50,559 nt of DNA from an archaeon (GTDB lineage: Archaea > Thermoproteota > Nitrososphaeria > Nitrososphaerales > Gagatemarchaeaceae): positions 1 through 50,559 of the forward strand of contig JAKACC010000005.1 of the NCBI GenBank assembly GCA_021796515.1, given 5' to 3'. How positions within the stretch are numbered: position 1 is the stretch's first letter; each line of letters opens with the position of its first letter. This document shows positions 39,096 through 48,363 of this stretch, piece after piece. Position numbers and translations under genes: made by a program. Below the pieces are notes generated by a model that saw only the letters and a program-made list of their open reading frames with translations, did no database searches and had not been told where the DNA came from.

Positions 39096-39906
39096 GTCGA
39101 ATGCGGTGGCCGGGGTCCTCCACGAGAGGCAGCGGCCCGTCCTGCTCAGGTTCGTCACGAGCTCCTTGGTGGTCGCCGAGATGGAGGCGCGCAAGATCAA
39201 GCACGCCTCTTCAGAGCTCTGGATCAGGGCGATCCAGCCGGCCCTCTGGCTCCTAGTCTTCGGGTCGGCCCTGGCCGGGGTCCGGGACATCGCCCCGAGC
39301 CAGTTCAGCTACATGGCTTTCATCACGCCTGGGATCCTCTCGCAGTCGGTGCTCTTCATAGCGATCTTCTATGGGGTGACCCTTGTCTGGGAGCGGGACC
39401 TCGGCCTCCTGAACAAGCTGCTCGCAACCCCCGCCCCACGCCCGTCCATCGTCGTCGGGAAGGCGCTTGCCGCGAGCATAAGGGGGGTCTTCCAGGGGCT
39501 CCTCGTCTTGGCCCTCTCCATAGCCATCGGGACCGGGATCAGCGTCAACCTCCTGTACATCCTTGGGGTCTTCGGCGTGGTGATACTGCTCGCCATGTGT
39601 TTCTCGAGCCTGTCGATGGTCATCGCAAGCCTTGCCCGGACAAGGGACAGGATGATGGGGCTCAGCCAGGTGATAATATTCCCCCTCTTCTTCGCCAGCA
39701 ACGCCATCTATCCTACGCAGATAATGCCGGAATGGCTCCAGCTCGTGGCGAAGGCGAACCCGCTGAGCTACGGGGTCCAGGCGGTCCGGTCGCTCCTGCT
39801 GACCCAGAACTTCACCATGCTTCCGACCGACCTCGCGGTCCTGGCGGGGTACACCCTCGGGCTGCTGTCGCTGGCATCCCTGGTTCTAAGGCGCATAGCG
39901 TCCTGA
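39085..39906 (+). CDS. ABC-2 exporter permease (DrrB-like)
   Basis: 273 residues with about six membrane helices. IQPALWLLVFGSALAG, ITPGILSQSVLFIAIFYGVT and FPLFFASNAIYPTQIMPEWL QLVAKANPLSYGVQAVR are typical of the DrrB/NodJ branch. With the ATPase it forms a drug, lipid or polymer exporter; the substrate is unknown. Confidence 0.92.
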   Translation: MPGESNAVAGVLHERQRPVLLRFVTSSLVVAEMEARKIKHASSELWIRAIQPALWLLVFGSALAGVRDIAPSQFSYMAFITPGILSQSVLFIAIFYGVTLVWERDLGLLNKLLATPAPRPSIVVGKALAASIRGVFQGLLVLALSIAIGTGISVNLLYILGVFGVVILLAMCFSSLSMVIASLARTRDRMMGLSQVIIFPLFFASNAIYPTQIMPEWLQLVAKANPLSYGVQAVRSLLLTQNFTMLPTDLAVLAGYTLGLLSLASLVLRRIAS

Positions 39907-39938
39907 GCCCCCCGAGGGTCGGCGCCGAGTGCCTCGGG

Positions 39939-39945
39939 TTTATTA
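39939..39945 (+). promoter_or_regulatory. TATA box of mucin-like protein gene
   Basis: TTTATTA centred 29 nt before TTG 39971, favouring that start over the upstream GTG 39929. Confidence 0.55.
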
Positions 39946-39970
39946 CCGGCAAGAGCGAGCGCGACCGAAG

Positions 39971-40630
39971 TTGCGTCCCCTCTTGGCCGTCATCGGCGTC
40001 GCGGTGATCCTGGCTGCAGCGGTAGTCGTCGTGGCTCTCCCAGGGGGGACGGGCGTCCCGACCGCTCGGACCTCAGCCGGCTCGTCGCGCTCTTCGTCGA
40101 CAGGGGGCGCCTTCACGAGCACCGCGGCGGGATCCAGCACCTACACCACGACCAGCAGCACGAGCACCTCCACTGTCGTCACTACGACGAGCACGACGAG
40201 GTCTACCACCACCGCCTCTACTACGTCTACCACCACCGCCACGACCCCGACCTCGACTACCGGGACGTCCTGGTACTTCGAGTCAGTAACCGCCGTCTAC
40301 AACGGCTCGACGGGGGATACCACCATAACGGTCAAGGTCGTCGACAACGGGAGCTACACGATCAGCCCCTCCCGCATACACAACGTCGTCCCGTCCGGGA
40401 CCACTCTGGTCGGGGGGTGGACCGCAGCCTACTACTCCAGCAGCGGGGCGTATCTCTGCACCGCCGGGACCGGGAGCGGCTGCTCCCCGGACATCGCCGG
40501 GGGCGGCTGGGTGATCGTACACATGGTCGTTTCGGGGGCGACGGAAGGGGAGACGCTGAGCCTGACATACTCCATCGGAGACGGCGGGGGGAAGACCGTG
40601 ACGCACACCGTGAGCTTCACCGTCAGCTGA
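39971..40630 (+). CDS. Secreted/anchored Ser-Thr-rich surface protein
   Basis: 219 residues. N-terminal hydrophobic segment (LLAVIGVAVILAAAVVVVAL) serves as signal or anchor. Residues about 33-100 are almost only Ser and Thr, a mucin-like, probably O-glycosylated stalk. The C-terminal about 115 residues form a beta-rich domain (WYFESVTAVYNGSTGDTTIT VKVVDNG) with two Cys that could pair. Function unknown; an exposed envelope protein is likely. Confidence 0.75.
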   Translation: MRPLLAVIGVAVILAAAVVVVALPGGTGVPTARTSAGSSRSSSTGGAFTSTAAGSSTYTTTSSTSTSTVVTTTSTTRSTTTASTTSTTTATTPTSTTGTSWYFESVTAVYNGSTGDTTITVKVVDNGSYTISPSRIHNVVPSGTTLVGGWTAAYYSSSGAYLCTAGTGSGCSPDIAGGGWVIVHMVVSGATEGETLSLTYSIGDGGGKTVTHTVSFTVS

Positions 40631-40690
40631 CGCCGCCAGCCCAGGGGAGGTCGAGCATCCGCCGGCTCGACTCTCTGAAGCCGGATGGCG

Positions 40691-41188
40691 TCACTCCGCG
40701 AGGTACTGCTTCGACCCGGGGCGCCGGAGGTAGTACAGGAGCCCGCCCCCGAGGACTATCCCCAGGGCCCCGAGCGCCAGACTCAGGGCGTTGGCCGACA
40801 CGGCGAACAGGACCCCCACGATGATGGCCGCGATAGCGTTCGCCCACCCTTCCTTCATCATCCACCGCCTGCGCCTGGACAGCCCGTAGAAGGTCGCGAG
40901 GGAGAGCACGCCGACGCCGAACAACGCGACGAGCGTGATGACCAGGTTGACCTCGGATTCGGACGCGATGAAGAGAGAAAGAGTCCCGATGAAAAGGAAG
41001 ACCAACCCGACCACCAGGGCAAGAAGCGTCAGAGGGGCGGTGAGGGATGGCTTGGAAGGCCCCGGGGGGGCTGGGGGAGTCTCTCCCTTGAAGGCGGAGG
41101 CCTGAGCCTGCACCACGGGGGCGCCGCAGTTAGAGCAGAACCTGACCCCAGGCTGGACTTCCTTGCCGCAGCTGGAACAGTATGGCAA
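40691..41188 (-). CDS. Zinc-ribbon membrane protein
   Basis: 165 residues: MPYCSSCGKEVQPGVRFCSN CG is a double CxxC zinc ribbon (Cys4, 7, 18, 21), then a Pro-rich linker and about four membrane helices (LTLLALVVGLVFLFIGTLSL; VITLVALFGVGVLSLATFYG; further C-terminal ones). Function unknown. An AGTTAAGCC element about 30 nt upstream fits a leaderless message. Confidence 0.85.
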   Translation of the reverse strand: MPYCSSCGKEVQPGVRFCSNCGAPVVQAQASAFKGETPPAPPGPSKPSLTAPLTLLALVVGLVFLFIGTLSLFIASESEVNLVITLVALFGVGVLSLATFYGLSRRRRWMMKEGWANAIAAIIVGVLFAVSANALSLALGALGIVLGGGLLYYLRRPGSKQYLAE

Positions 41189-41410
41189 ACCCCGCTGTTT
41201 CGGAACTGTTTCGTAGTTAAGCCTTTGATGGCCTGCGATTCACGAGGCCCTCCGCGCCCGCCCGGGGCGAAAGCCGGGAGGCACCGTCCTGGTCCCGTAG
41301 GCCAAAAGGAGTCGAAAACAAGGTACATTACCATTTCAGATGTTGCGCGTGCCCTTCATAGGGGCAAACGACCAGAATCCGCCCCCGAATCTCAGGGATA
41401 TTGCGGAAAA

Positions 41411-41425
41411 TGGACGATTCGTCCA
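41411..41425. promoter_or_regulatory. Perfect 15-nt palindrome before S-layer promoter
   Basis: TGGACGATTCGTCCA lies 6 nt before the TTATATA box of the S-layer gene, where an operator or activator site would sit. Nothing else recognisable is in the 278-nt gap 41189-41466. Confidence 0.4.
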
Positions 41426-41431
41426 CCCAGC

Positions 41432-41438
41432 TTATATA
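41432..41438 (+). promoter_or_regulatory. TATA box of S-layer gene
   Basis: TTATATA, centred about 32 nt before ATG 41467. A strong, near-consensus box suiting a highly expressed surface protein. Confidence 0.6.
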
Positions 41439-41466
41439 GGAACTCCAGGGAACGGCCCCTGAAAAC

Positions 41467-44064
41467 ATGTCTACGCTATCAAGCGTACGAATGAATAAGA
41501 CTAGTTCTATACTACTCGCAACTCTTCTCGCTCTCTCTGCGCTCCTCATGATAATCCCGATCGCACCGACGTATGCTTCGACTGGCCACGCCAGCCTGGC
41601 TTACGTCACCCCCAACGTCACCCACGCCACGCTCGTCCATGACGCGACTCTCTCCGAGAACGTCACGGCAGGGATCCTGAACGACACGGTCGCTCAGAAC
41701 AACGTCGCGACCGCCGCGTACCCATTCGCCATCGACTTCTCGAATCCGGGAGTGACCTTCTCCGGGACCCAGTTCCAGCTCTACATGAGCCTCGACGGGT
41801 TCTCGCACATCAGCGCCTCCGACGTCCAGTACGGCCCGACCTTCAACGTAGCTGACTTCTCGCACACCGCCCCCGCGCTGAAGGCGGTGACGGGTCCGCT
41901 CGGCGAAGGGATCACAGGGACGTGGTACATCGGCAACGTGGGTGGCACCGACGTGGTCGTAGGGCCGATCCCGCTCAACATCAACAGCTCCTACAGCTTC
42001 ATCAAGATCTACGACGGCTCTACAGGCGCCGTCGCAGTGACCGCAGGCACGCTCTATCCGCAGCCCGGCATACTCCTGAGCAAGACCTCGGGGGCGCCAG
42101 GGACTCCGGTGACAGTGGCCGGCGGCGCGTTCCCGTCTGGGCTCTCCGTTGACATCAACTACACCTACTCCTCGTCCGGATGGACGGGAGCAAACACCAC
42201 CACGACCGGGACCCTCATAAGCGGGGTCTCGACCGGCAGCGGTTACTTCACCAGCGCGGCGACCCCGATGGTCGACGTGATGCAGGTGATCGACCAGAAG
42301 ACCACCAACGTCTACACCACGGTGCCCATACTGGTCTACGCGGCCAACGACAAGGCCTCGACCCCGTATGTGGTGAACAGCGCGGAGATGGCGCTCAACC
42401 TACCAGTCTTCCACGAGTTCAGCAGAGGCATCGCCTCAATCTCGTCCTACAGCAACGCCGGCGCCCGCGTAGGCGCTGACGCGTTCGCTCTCAACCACCT
42501 CTACGGCAACGACACCGGCGCCACGGGCACGGTCGGCACCACGACGGTCGTCGACCCGGCGGTGGTCGACGCCAACGTCTTCGGGACCCTCTACATCGCG
42601 GGCAACAACTCTGAGGTCGGCGCGCCTGTGACCTTCCTGGTCGGAAGCGCAAGCGCCTCCGTCGCGAAGTCGACGGCGATGACCTCGGCGGCTGTCACCG
42701 CTGACGCCAACGGGTTCTGGAACACCACCGTCACCGTCCCCATCCTCGGCTTGGGCCACCACAACGTGTGGGTCGACCAGGGAGGGGTCTACTACAACTT
42801 CACCATCAACATACTCCCGACCCTCATACTCAACGACTCGGTGACGGGCGCGGCTTCCGGGCCGTCCTCGAACCCGAGCTCGACCATCACGGTGAGCGCC
42901 TACGGCTTCCCAGCCAACACCGTCCAGTACCTCTACTGGACTGAGATGGCCTTCGGCGACGGGAACGCCTACAACGTGGTCAACGGGTCCGTCGGCTCCA
43001 ACGGCGAGTTCACCTCGACCGTGAGCTTCGCGGTCCCGAACGCCTACGGGCTCTTGCCGCACGAGGTCGTCGCTCTCTCCAACACCACCTACAAATTCGT
43101 GAGCGTTGCGGACAACGCGAGCGAGACAATCAAGATCGCCCTGGCGCACCCTGTGGGGATCGAAGGCCACGGCAACTTCACCATCACACCCACCCTAGTG
43201 GTCACCCCAGGCTCGGTCAACTCCAACGACGTCGGCACCTCAGGGTGGCTGACGGCCACCGCTGAAGGGCTCGCGCCCGGATGCAACCCTGACGGCACCA
43301 CCCCTGGCGACAACCTCGGATACAGTTGCAACACACTGCTCCTGAGGCTCGGGGACTCCTCCGTCATAGGCAACTTCATCTACACAGCCGCGATTGACAA
43401 CAACCAGCTCCCGCTCACCTCGAGCCAGGGCGGCGTCACGAGCGGACTGATGGCCAACGGGACCGGCGACCTCTCCTTCACCTTCCCCACCGCGGGGTAC
43501 AGGCCCGGAGAGCACGTCGTGACCCTGTCCAACAACATGGCGGGCCACCAGCTCTTGGAAGCCCTAGACAGGGAGAGCGTCAACATGAGCACTAACGGAA
43601 TCTACACCTTCGCGACCTATGCGTACTTCAACGTCACCACCACGGGCGACTACATCTACGGCGGCTTCGCAGCGCTCAACACTGCCATAAGCAGCGTGTC
43701 CAGCGCCGTGAGCAGCCTCTCCACCACCCTCACCAGCATACAGACCTCCCTCACCAGCATCCAGACCTCTCTGACCGGCATCAGCGGCTCCATCACGACC
43801 CTAACGTCGGACGTGACGAGCCTGCAGAGCAGCGTCAGCGGGATCGCATCGCAGCTCACTTCGATCGCATCTGCCGTGAGCGGAGCCGCTTCGAGCGCCT
43901 CCTCGGCAGCTACCGCAGCCCAGTCGGCAGCGGCGGCGGCCAGCACGGCGGCCTCGAACACCAGCGGCATAGGGAACACCTCGACCTACGTCCTCGTAGT
44001 CGCGGTGCTCGCAGCCATCACCCTGGTACTAGAACTAGCCATATTGGTAAGAAAGCTGTCCTAG
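41467..44064 (+). CDS. S-layer protein
   Basis: 865 residues. Signal peptide about 1-37 (ILLATLLALSALLMIIPIAP, cleavage likely after TYA). The long beta-rich, Thr/Ser/Asn/Gly-rich body has many N-x-S/T glycosylation sequons (NVTAG, NDTV, NNSE, NTTV). Residues about 728-830 form a Ser/Ala-rich coiled-coil stalk with repeated SIQTSLTSIQTSL, and the last 26 residues (YVLVVAVLAAITLVLELAIL then VRKLS) are a membrane anchor. This is the usual plan of an archaeal surface-layer subunit anchored in the membrane. The strong TATA and hairpin terminator suit high expression. The exact S-layer family was not determined. Confidence 0.85.
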   Translation: MSTLSSVRMNKTSSILLATLLALSALLMIIPIAPTYASTGHASLAYVTPNVTHATLVHDATLSENVTAGILNDTVAQNNVATAAYPFAIDFSNPGVTFSGTQFQLYMSLDGFSHISASDVQYGPTFNVADFSHTAPALKAVTGPLGEGITGTWYIGNVGGTDVVVGPIPLNINSSYSFIKIYDGSTGAVAVTAGTLYPQPGILLSKTSGAPGTPVTVAGGAFPSGLSVDINYTYSSSGWTGANTTTTGTLISGVSTGSGYFTSAATPMVDVMQVIDQKTTNVYTTVPILVYAANDKASTPYVVNSAEMALNLPVFHEFSRGIASISSYSNAGARVGADAFALNHLYGNDTGATGTVGTTTVVDPAVVDANVFGTLYIAGNNSEVGAPVTFLVGSASASVAKSTAMTSAAVTADANGFWNTTVTVPILGLGHHNVWVDQGGVYYNFTINILPTLILNDSVTGAASGPSSNPSSTITVSAYGFPANTVQYLYWTEMAFGDGNAYNVVNGSVGSNGEFTSTVSFAVPNAYGLLPHEVVALSNTTYKFVSVADNASETIKIALAHPVGIEGHGNFTITPTLVVTPGSVNSNDVGTSGWLTATAEGLAPGCNPDGTTPGDNLGYSCNTLLLRLGDSSVIGNFIYTAAIDNNQLPLTSSQGGVTSGLMANGTGDLSFTFPTAGYRPGEHVVTLSNNMAGHQLLEALDRESVNMSTNGIYTFATYAYFNVTTTGDYIYGGFAALNTAISSVSSAVSSLSTTLTSIQTSLTSIQTSLTGISGSITTLTSDVTSLQSSVSGIASQLTSIASAVSGAASSASSAATAAQSAAAAASTAASNTSGIGNTSTYVLVVAVLAAITLVLELAILVRKLS

Positions 44065-44091
44065 ACAGACAGCTTTCCTCCCTTTTGTTTT
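44052..44091 (+). terminator. Hairpin terminator of the S-layer gene
   Basis: AAAGCTGTC-n7-GACAGCTTT, a perfect 9-bp stem (44052-44060 with 44068-44076), followed by a T-rich run ending CCTTTTGTTTT (44081-44091). The stem includes the last sense codons, and the stop codon lies in the loop (44062-44064). Confidence 0.7.
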
Positions 44092-44149
44092 GACGCACCT
44101 AGCGTAAGCTGAAACCTCACGGACGGTCCCAGGCGCCCTCTCGGGAAAG

Positions 44150-44157
44150 TATTTATC
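44150..44157 (+). promoter_or_regulatory. TATA box of the sugar nucleotidyltransferase gene
   Basis: TATTTATC centred 29 nt before GTG 44183. Confidence 0.55.
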
Positions 44158-44182
44158 GCATAGAGGCCGGCCGCGACTCCAC

Positions 44183-44899
44183 GTGGGGACATTGAGGGCC
44201 ATCATCCTCAGCGGGGGGCTCGGGATGCGTCTCCGGCCTCTCACCGACGACAAGCCGAAGGCCCTGATCCCCGTCAACGGGCGCCCTATCTCCGAGTATC
44301 AGATAGAGTGGCTCGTCAAGAGCGGGGGGGTCGACGCCGTGACGTTCGCCTGCGGCTACAAGTGGGAGAGGCTGAAGGAGCACTTCGGGGACAGGTACGA
44401 AGGGGTCCCGGTGGACTACTCGGTCGAAGACGAACCTCTGGGGACGGGGGGCGGAATAAAGAAGGCGCTGTCCGGCAAGTCGGACGACACGGTGGTGGTG
44501 ACCAACGGCGACATAATCACCGACCTCCCTCTGAGGAGGATGATGGAAGAGCACCGCCAGGCAGGCGGGATGCCCGCGTCGATGCTCGTGGTCCCCTACA
44601 GGTCCAGGTTCGGCGTGGTGAAGATAGACAAGCTCAAGATGGTCAGGGACTTCGACGAAAAGCCTGCTTTCCCTGACGTCTGGATCAACGGCGGCGTCTA
44701 CATCCTGAGCCCGCAGAAGGTCCTCAAAGGCCTCCCTGACAGGGGTGACATCGAAAGGGAAACGTTCCCCAGGCTTGTGAAGCACGGGGAGCTGCTCTCA
44801 TACCCGTACTACGGCGACTGGTCCTACGTGGACTCGATCAAAGACCTGAAGGAGCTCGAAGAGGCTTTACAGGTGCAGGCCCAGGGCGGCCGCCTGTAA
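44183..44899 (+). CDS. Sugar-1-phosphate nucleotidyltransferase
   Basis: 238 residues. RAIILSGGLGMRLRPLTDDK PKALIPVNGRPISEYQ is the NTP-transferase signature with the GGxGxRLxPLT loop and catalytic Lys. EPLGTGGGIKKAL and VVTNGDIITD (metal Asp) follow, then FDEKP and WINGGVYIL. It makes an NDP-sugar, perhaps NDP-mannose, glucose or heptose; compare GDP-heptose HddC. It lies next to the S-layer gene, so it may supply S-layer glycans. No acyltransferase repeat domain is present. Confidence 0.88.
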   Translation: MGTLRAIILSGGLGMRLRPLTDDKPKALIPVNGRPISEYQIEWLVKSGGVDAVTFACGYKWERLKEHFGDRYEGVPVDYSVEDEPLGTGGGIKKALSGKSDDTVVVTNGDIITDLPLRRMMEEHRQAGGMPASMLVVPYRSRFGVVKIDKLKMVRDFDEKPAFPDVWINGGVYILSPQKVLKGLPDRGDIERETFPRLVKHGELLSYPYYGDWSYVDSIKDLKELEEALQVQAQGGRL

Positions 44900-44966
44900 G
44901 ACGGCGCTCGGTCCCGCTTAGCTCCTCGGTTCCGACGGCCTCGAGCTCGTGACTTCCGGCCCGGCA

Positions 44967-44975
44967 GATATTTTA
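44967..44975 (+). promoter_or_regulatory. TATA box of the Rieske gene
   Basis: GATATTTTA centred about 29 nt before ATG 45000; it selects that ATG over the upstream in-frame GTG. Confidence 0.45.
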
Positions 44976-44999
44976 GCACCCGGTGCCTCCGGCTCCCCC

Positions 45000-45311
45000 A
45001 TGGCCGAGTTCAAGAAGGCGGTCGAAGCGTCAAAGGTCCCCCCCGACAGCATGAGGACGGTGGAAGTCGAGGGAGACTACGTCCTCATAGCCAACGTGGA
45101 TGGGACGTACTACGGCATGGGGGCCTACTGCACCCACGAGGAGTGGGACCTGTCCGAGGGGACCCTCGACGGGACGGCGGTCACGTGCGCGGGGCACGGG
45201 ACCGTCTGGGACCTCAAGACAGGGAAGGGGGTCTTCGACGAGCCGCTCGAGGACGAGCCACTCTACGACGTCAAGGAGGAAGGCGGGTTCCTCTACGTCA
45301 AGAGACGCTAG
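45000..45311 (+). CDS. Rieske [2Fe-2S] ferredoxin-like protein
   Basis: 103 residues, a single soluble Rieske domain. Cluster ligands are Cys44-x-His46 (YCTHEEWDLSEG) and Cys63-x2-His66 (TCAGHGTVWDLKTG), the ferredoxin-type spacing of 16. No oxygenase partner is adjacent, so the electron acceptor is unknown. Confidence 0.92.
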   Translation: MAEFKKAVEASKVPPDSMRTVEVEGDYVLIANVDGTYYGMGAYCTHEEWDLSEGTLDGTAVTCAGHGTVWDLKTGKGVFDEPLEDEPLYDVKEEGGFLYVKRR

Positions 45312-45356
45312 AACGGGGGCGTCCTTCCCTCGTCGCGGATGGAAACAGGTCCTCGG

Positions 45357-45363
45357 TTTATTA
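45357..45363 (+). promoter_or_regulatory. TATA box of the MMPL gene
   Basis: TTTATTA centred 27 nt before TTG 45387. Confidence 0.55.
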
Positions 45364-45386
45364 GCGGACCCTGACGGGGCCCCCAG

Positions 45387-48338
45387 TTGGTCTTGGCTGC
45401 GCACCCCGGCGGGGGCTCTGCCATCTTCCGGCGCCTAGGAAGGTTCGTCTACGCGCGGAGGAAGGCGGTCATCGCAATCTGGATACTCGCCCTCGTACTG
45501 GTGGTCCCGGTCATCTCCCAGGAAGGGAAGGTCACTTCGCTCCAGCTGGGCACCACCACGGGGCAGCAGCTCGAGTCGGTGAAGGCCTCCGACCTGATCT
45601 CCGCGGAGTTCCCGAAGACGGTCCCCAACAGCACCCTCCTGGTGGTTGTGACTTCGCAGAACGTGAGCACCCCTGGCGTCCAGGCTTTCGTCAGCCAGCT
45701 GGTAGGCGACCTGAAGTCCGACCCCAGCATCGAGGGGCTCAACCAGACTGTCGACGTCTACTCCCGCCTCTACTCGGCCCTGGACGGGGTGAACAAGGCC
45801 GCATACTCGGCCTACGGCGGCGCCAACGGGACCAGCCACCTGCTGCTGGGGGTCCCTGAGATCTATCTCAACATCTGGAACTCCACATTCTCCTCTACCA
45901 AGAGCGTGACGGTCGCGGACTCCGCCGCATACAACCGTACCGCCTCGTATCTGAGTTCGTCAAACGCCACGAGCTACCGGCTCTACTCGTCTCATGTCCT
46001 CGCGCTCTTCAGCTCGGCCTGGGCGTCCAGCTGGGCGGACGCGTCCTCGACCAACTTGACCATCATGGCCAGGGGCTCCCTGGCTGCTCGGGTTGCGGGG
46101 GAGCAGTATCTGACCCTCTACTCCCCTGGCACCGAGGCTTTCGGCGACGCCCTGCTGGGGAACGTCTCCCTTGCGCAGTACATGACAGACTCGGGCGCCC
46201 AGGCGGCGCAGAGGCTTGCGGCGTTCGCTGTCGGCTACATCGCGGACTCCGCCGGCTACTCTCCTGCTTTCGTCTCGTCTGCGTTCGCACTCGGACGCTC
46301 CTACGGCAACGCCAGCCTCTACTCGCTCGCCGGAGACATCGTCTGGAGCCCGGGGAGCTATCGCCTCGACGGCGCGCTCTCCACGCTCATCTCGTCTCTG
46401 GTGTCGCCTTCGAGAAACACCACGATAGTCTCGCTCGGGCTGAACAGGTCTTCCAACTCTAACGTCGTCGCAGTTCGGGCCGCCGTCTCGTCAGCTTTGT
46501 CCGCTGACGCGGGCTCGGGGGTCCAGTCCGCGCTCGTGACCGGCGGAGACGCCATCTCGTACGACTTCGGGGGGTCCGCCCAGGCCGACCTGGCCGTCAT
46601 CCTCCCGGTCACCATCGTCCTCCTTATCGCCGCGACGGGCATCTTCTTCCGGTCCGTCGTGACGCCGTTCATCACCCTCGCGACCATCGGTCTGGCGCTC
46701 GGCATCTCGCAGATATTCATCGTGATCGTCGGGCTCTTCGTCGCAAAGGTCGATTTCACCGTCCCGACCATACTCCTCACCATCCTGATCGGGGTAGGCA
46801 CCGACTACAGCGTCTTCATCCTGGCGCGCTTCAGGGAGGAGAGGGTGAAAGGCGGCACCGTCCAAGAGGCCATCGGCACCTCGGTGACCTGGGCGGGAGA
46901 GAGCATCACAACCAGCGGAGCGACCGTGATAGTCTCCTTCTTGGCGCTGGCCGCCATCCCGGTCGTCTATCTCAGAACCATCGGATACGTGGTCGGACTT
47001 GGGGTGCTGGTCGCCCTGCTCGTCGCCCTGACCCTCGTCCCGGCGGTGATAAGCATGGTGGCAGGGCGCACATTCTGGCCCAACTCCGGAGCTCGCTTCG
47101 CCAGGTACTCCTCCTCCTACGTCGCCAAACTCCAGGGGAAGAGGGGGTACTTCTCGAGGAGCGGCGCCTTTTCGGTCAAGAGGGCGAAGGTGCTCATCGT
47201 CCTCGCCCTCTTCGTGACGGGGCCGGCGCTGTATGTCTATGCGACCACGACCCCTGACTTCAACTTCATCTCGGCCGCTCCGAGCAGCCTCCAGTCGATT
47301 CAGGCGTCGAACATCCTCGCCGACTCGTTCGGCGGAGGGAAGGTGTTCCCCACGTACGTGGTCATGACCTTCGACCGGCCCGTGGTGGTCGGGACCTCCT
47401 TCGACCCGCAGGAGATGGGCACCGTGCAGGCTGCCATGGCCATGATCGCCGCTTCGCCCGGGGTCCGCAACGTGACCGGCCCTGCGATGCCCTTCGGAAA
47501 GCCGGTCGACTTCGCTTCCCTCAACTACTCCACCAGCGGGGGAAAGAGGACATTCGACAGCATGATGCAGGGAGTGGGGAAAGACAACAGGACCATCCTT
47601 GTCACGATCACTTACGGAATCGACCCCTATTCCACCGCCGCCATCGCCGACGCCCAGGCACTCAGACACTCCCTGCACTCGGACTTCGGGAGCGCCCCGG
47701 GCGTCACCGGGGTCTACATGGGAGGCGCTTCCGGGTCCACCCTCGACACGAAGAGCACCTTCGACGCCGAGTTCAGCACGATCGTCCCTCTGGTGGCCGT
47801 CGGGGTCGCCCTCGTCCTGCTCGCGGTCCTCGGTTCCCTGTTCCTCCCCATCTTCGCCGTGTTCTCCGTCCTGATGAGCATCGTCTGGACCCTGGCGGTC
47901 ACCAGGCTGGTCTTCCAGCAGCTGTTCGACTATCAGCTGCTGTTCATCATCCCGCTATTCCTCTTTGTAGCCCTGCTGGGGTTGGGGATGGACTACAACG
48001 TCTTCATTCTCACCCGGATCCGAGAAGAGGCGACCAAGGGGAAGCACTTGGACGACGCCATCGTGGGGGCCATCGAGCAGACCGGGGGCATCATCACCGC
48101 CGCCGCCGCCATACTCGCAGGTTCCCTGGGCGCCCTGATGCTCTCGAGCGACCTCCTCCTCAAGGAAGTGGGGTTCGCGTTCGCCTTCTCCATCCTGGTC
48201 GACGCTCTGGTTGTAAGGACGTATCTCGTCCCCGCGGTCATGTCGGTAATGGGGCGGTGGAGCTGGTGGAGCCCGATACCTCGCCTCAACCGGTCTAGGT
48301 CCCTCTTCGCGAGGGAAGGCTTTCCGCGCACATCTTAA
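45387..48338 (+). CDS. MMPL/RND-family exporter
   Basis: 983 residues built of two repeats, each with an N-terminal helix, a large extracytoplasmic domain and a bundle of five or six helices. The first bundle has LLTILIGVGTDYSVFILARF REERVKG and the second LLGLGMDYNVFILTRIREEA TKG; the intramembrane GTDY and GMDY Asp-Tyr residues are the proton-relay positions of MMPL transporters. Probably exports lipids or hydrophobic compounds, using proton-motive force. TTG start, leaderless; TTG 45393 is an alternative. Confidence 0.9.
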   Translation: MVLAAHPGGGSAIFRRLGRFVYARRKAVIAIWILALVLVVPVISQEGKVTSLQLGTTTGQQLESVKASDLISAEFPKTVPNSTLLVVVTSQNVSTPGVQAFVSQLVGDLKSDPSIEGLNQTVDVYSRLYSALDGVNKAAYSAYGGANGTSHLLLGVPEIYLNIWNSTFSSTKSVTVADSAAYNRTASYLSSSNATSYRLYSSHVLALFSSAWASSWADASSTNLTIMARGSLAARVAGEQYLTLYSPGTEAFGDALLGNVSLAQYMTDSGAQAAQRLAAFAVGYIADSAGYSPAFVSSAFALGRSYGNASLYSLAGDIVWSPGSYRLDGALSTLISSLVSPSRNTTIVSLGLNRSSNSNVVAVRAAVSSALSADAGSGVQSALVTGGDAISYDFGGSAQADLAVILPVTIVLLIAATGIFFRSVVTPFITLATIGLALGISQIFIVIVGLFVAKVDFTVPTILLTILIGVGTDYSVFILARFREERVKGGTVQEAIGTSVTWAGESITTSGATVIVSFLALAAIPVVYLRTIGYVVGLGVLVALLVALTLVPAVISMVAGRTFWPNSGARFARYSSSYVAKLQGKRGYFSRSGAFSVKRAKVLIVLALFVTGPALYVYATTTPDFNFISAAPSSLQSIQASNILADSFGGGKVFPTYVVMTFDRPVVVGTSFDPQEMGTVQAAMAMIAASPGVRNVTGPAMPFGKPVDFASLNYSTSGGKRTFDSMMQGVGKDNRTILVTITYGIDPYSTAAIADAQALRHSLHSDFGSAPGVTGVYMGGASGSTLDTKSTFDAEFSTIVPLVAVGVALVLLAVLGSLFLPIFAVFSVLMSIVWTLAVTRLVFQQLFDYQLLFIIPLFLFVALLGLGMDYNVFILTRIREEATKGKHLDDAIVGAIEQTGGIITAAAAILAGSLGALMLSSDLLLKEVGFAFAFSILVDALVVRTYLVPAVMSVMGRWSWWSPIPRLNRSRSLFAREGFPRTS

Positions 48339-48340
48339 AG
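48334..48340 (+). promoter_or_regulatory. TATA box of gene at 48364
   Basis: CTTAAAG centred 27 nt before TTG 48364, overlapping the end of the MMPL gene. Confidence 0.45.
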
Positions 48341-48363
48341 CGGGGAGCGGTCCCGGAGGGCCG

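Noticed and set aside
42436-43170. 244-codon minus-strand frame inside the S-layer gene
   Set aside because: Val/Asp/Gly/Arg-rich antisense product of Thr/Asn/Ala codons; no promoter.
43680-43960. Tandem repeat or CRISPR-like array in the S-layer gene
   Set aside because: The repeats are short in-frame coiled-coil and Ser/Ala-rich codons, not spaced direct repeats.
46491-47678. 395-codon minus-strand frame inside the MMPL gene
   Set aside because: Low-complexity Gly/Asp/Arg/Glu product antisense to transmembrane segments.
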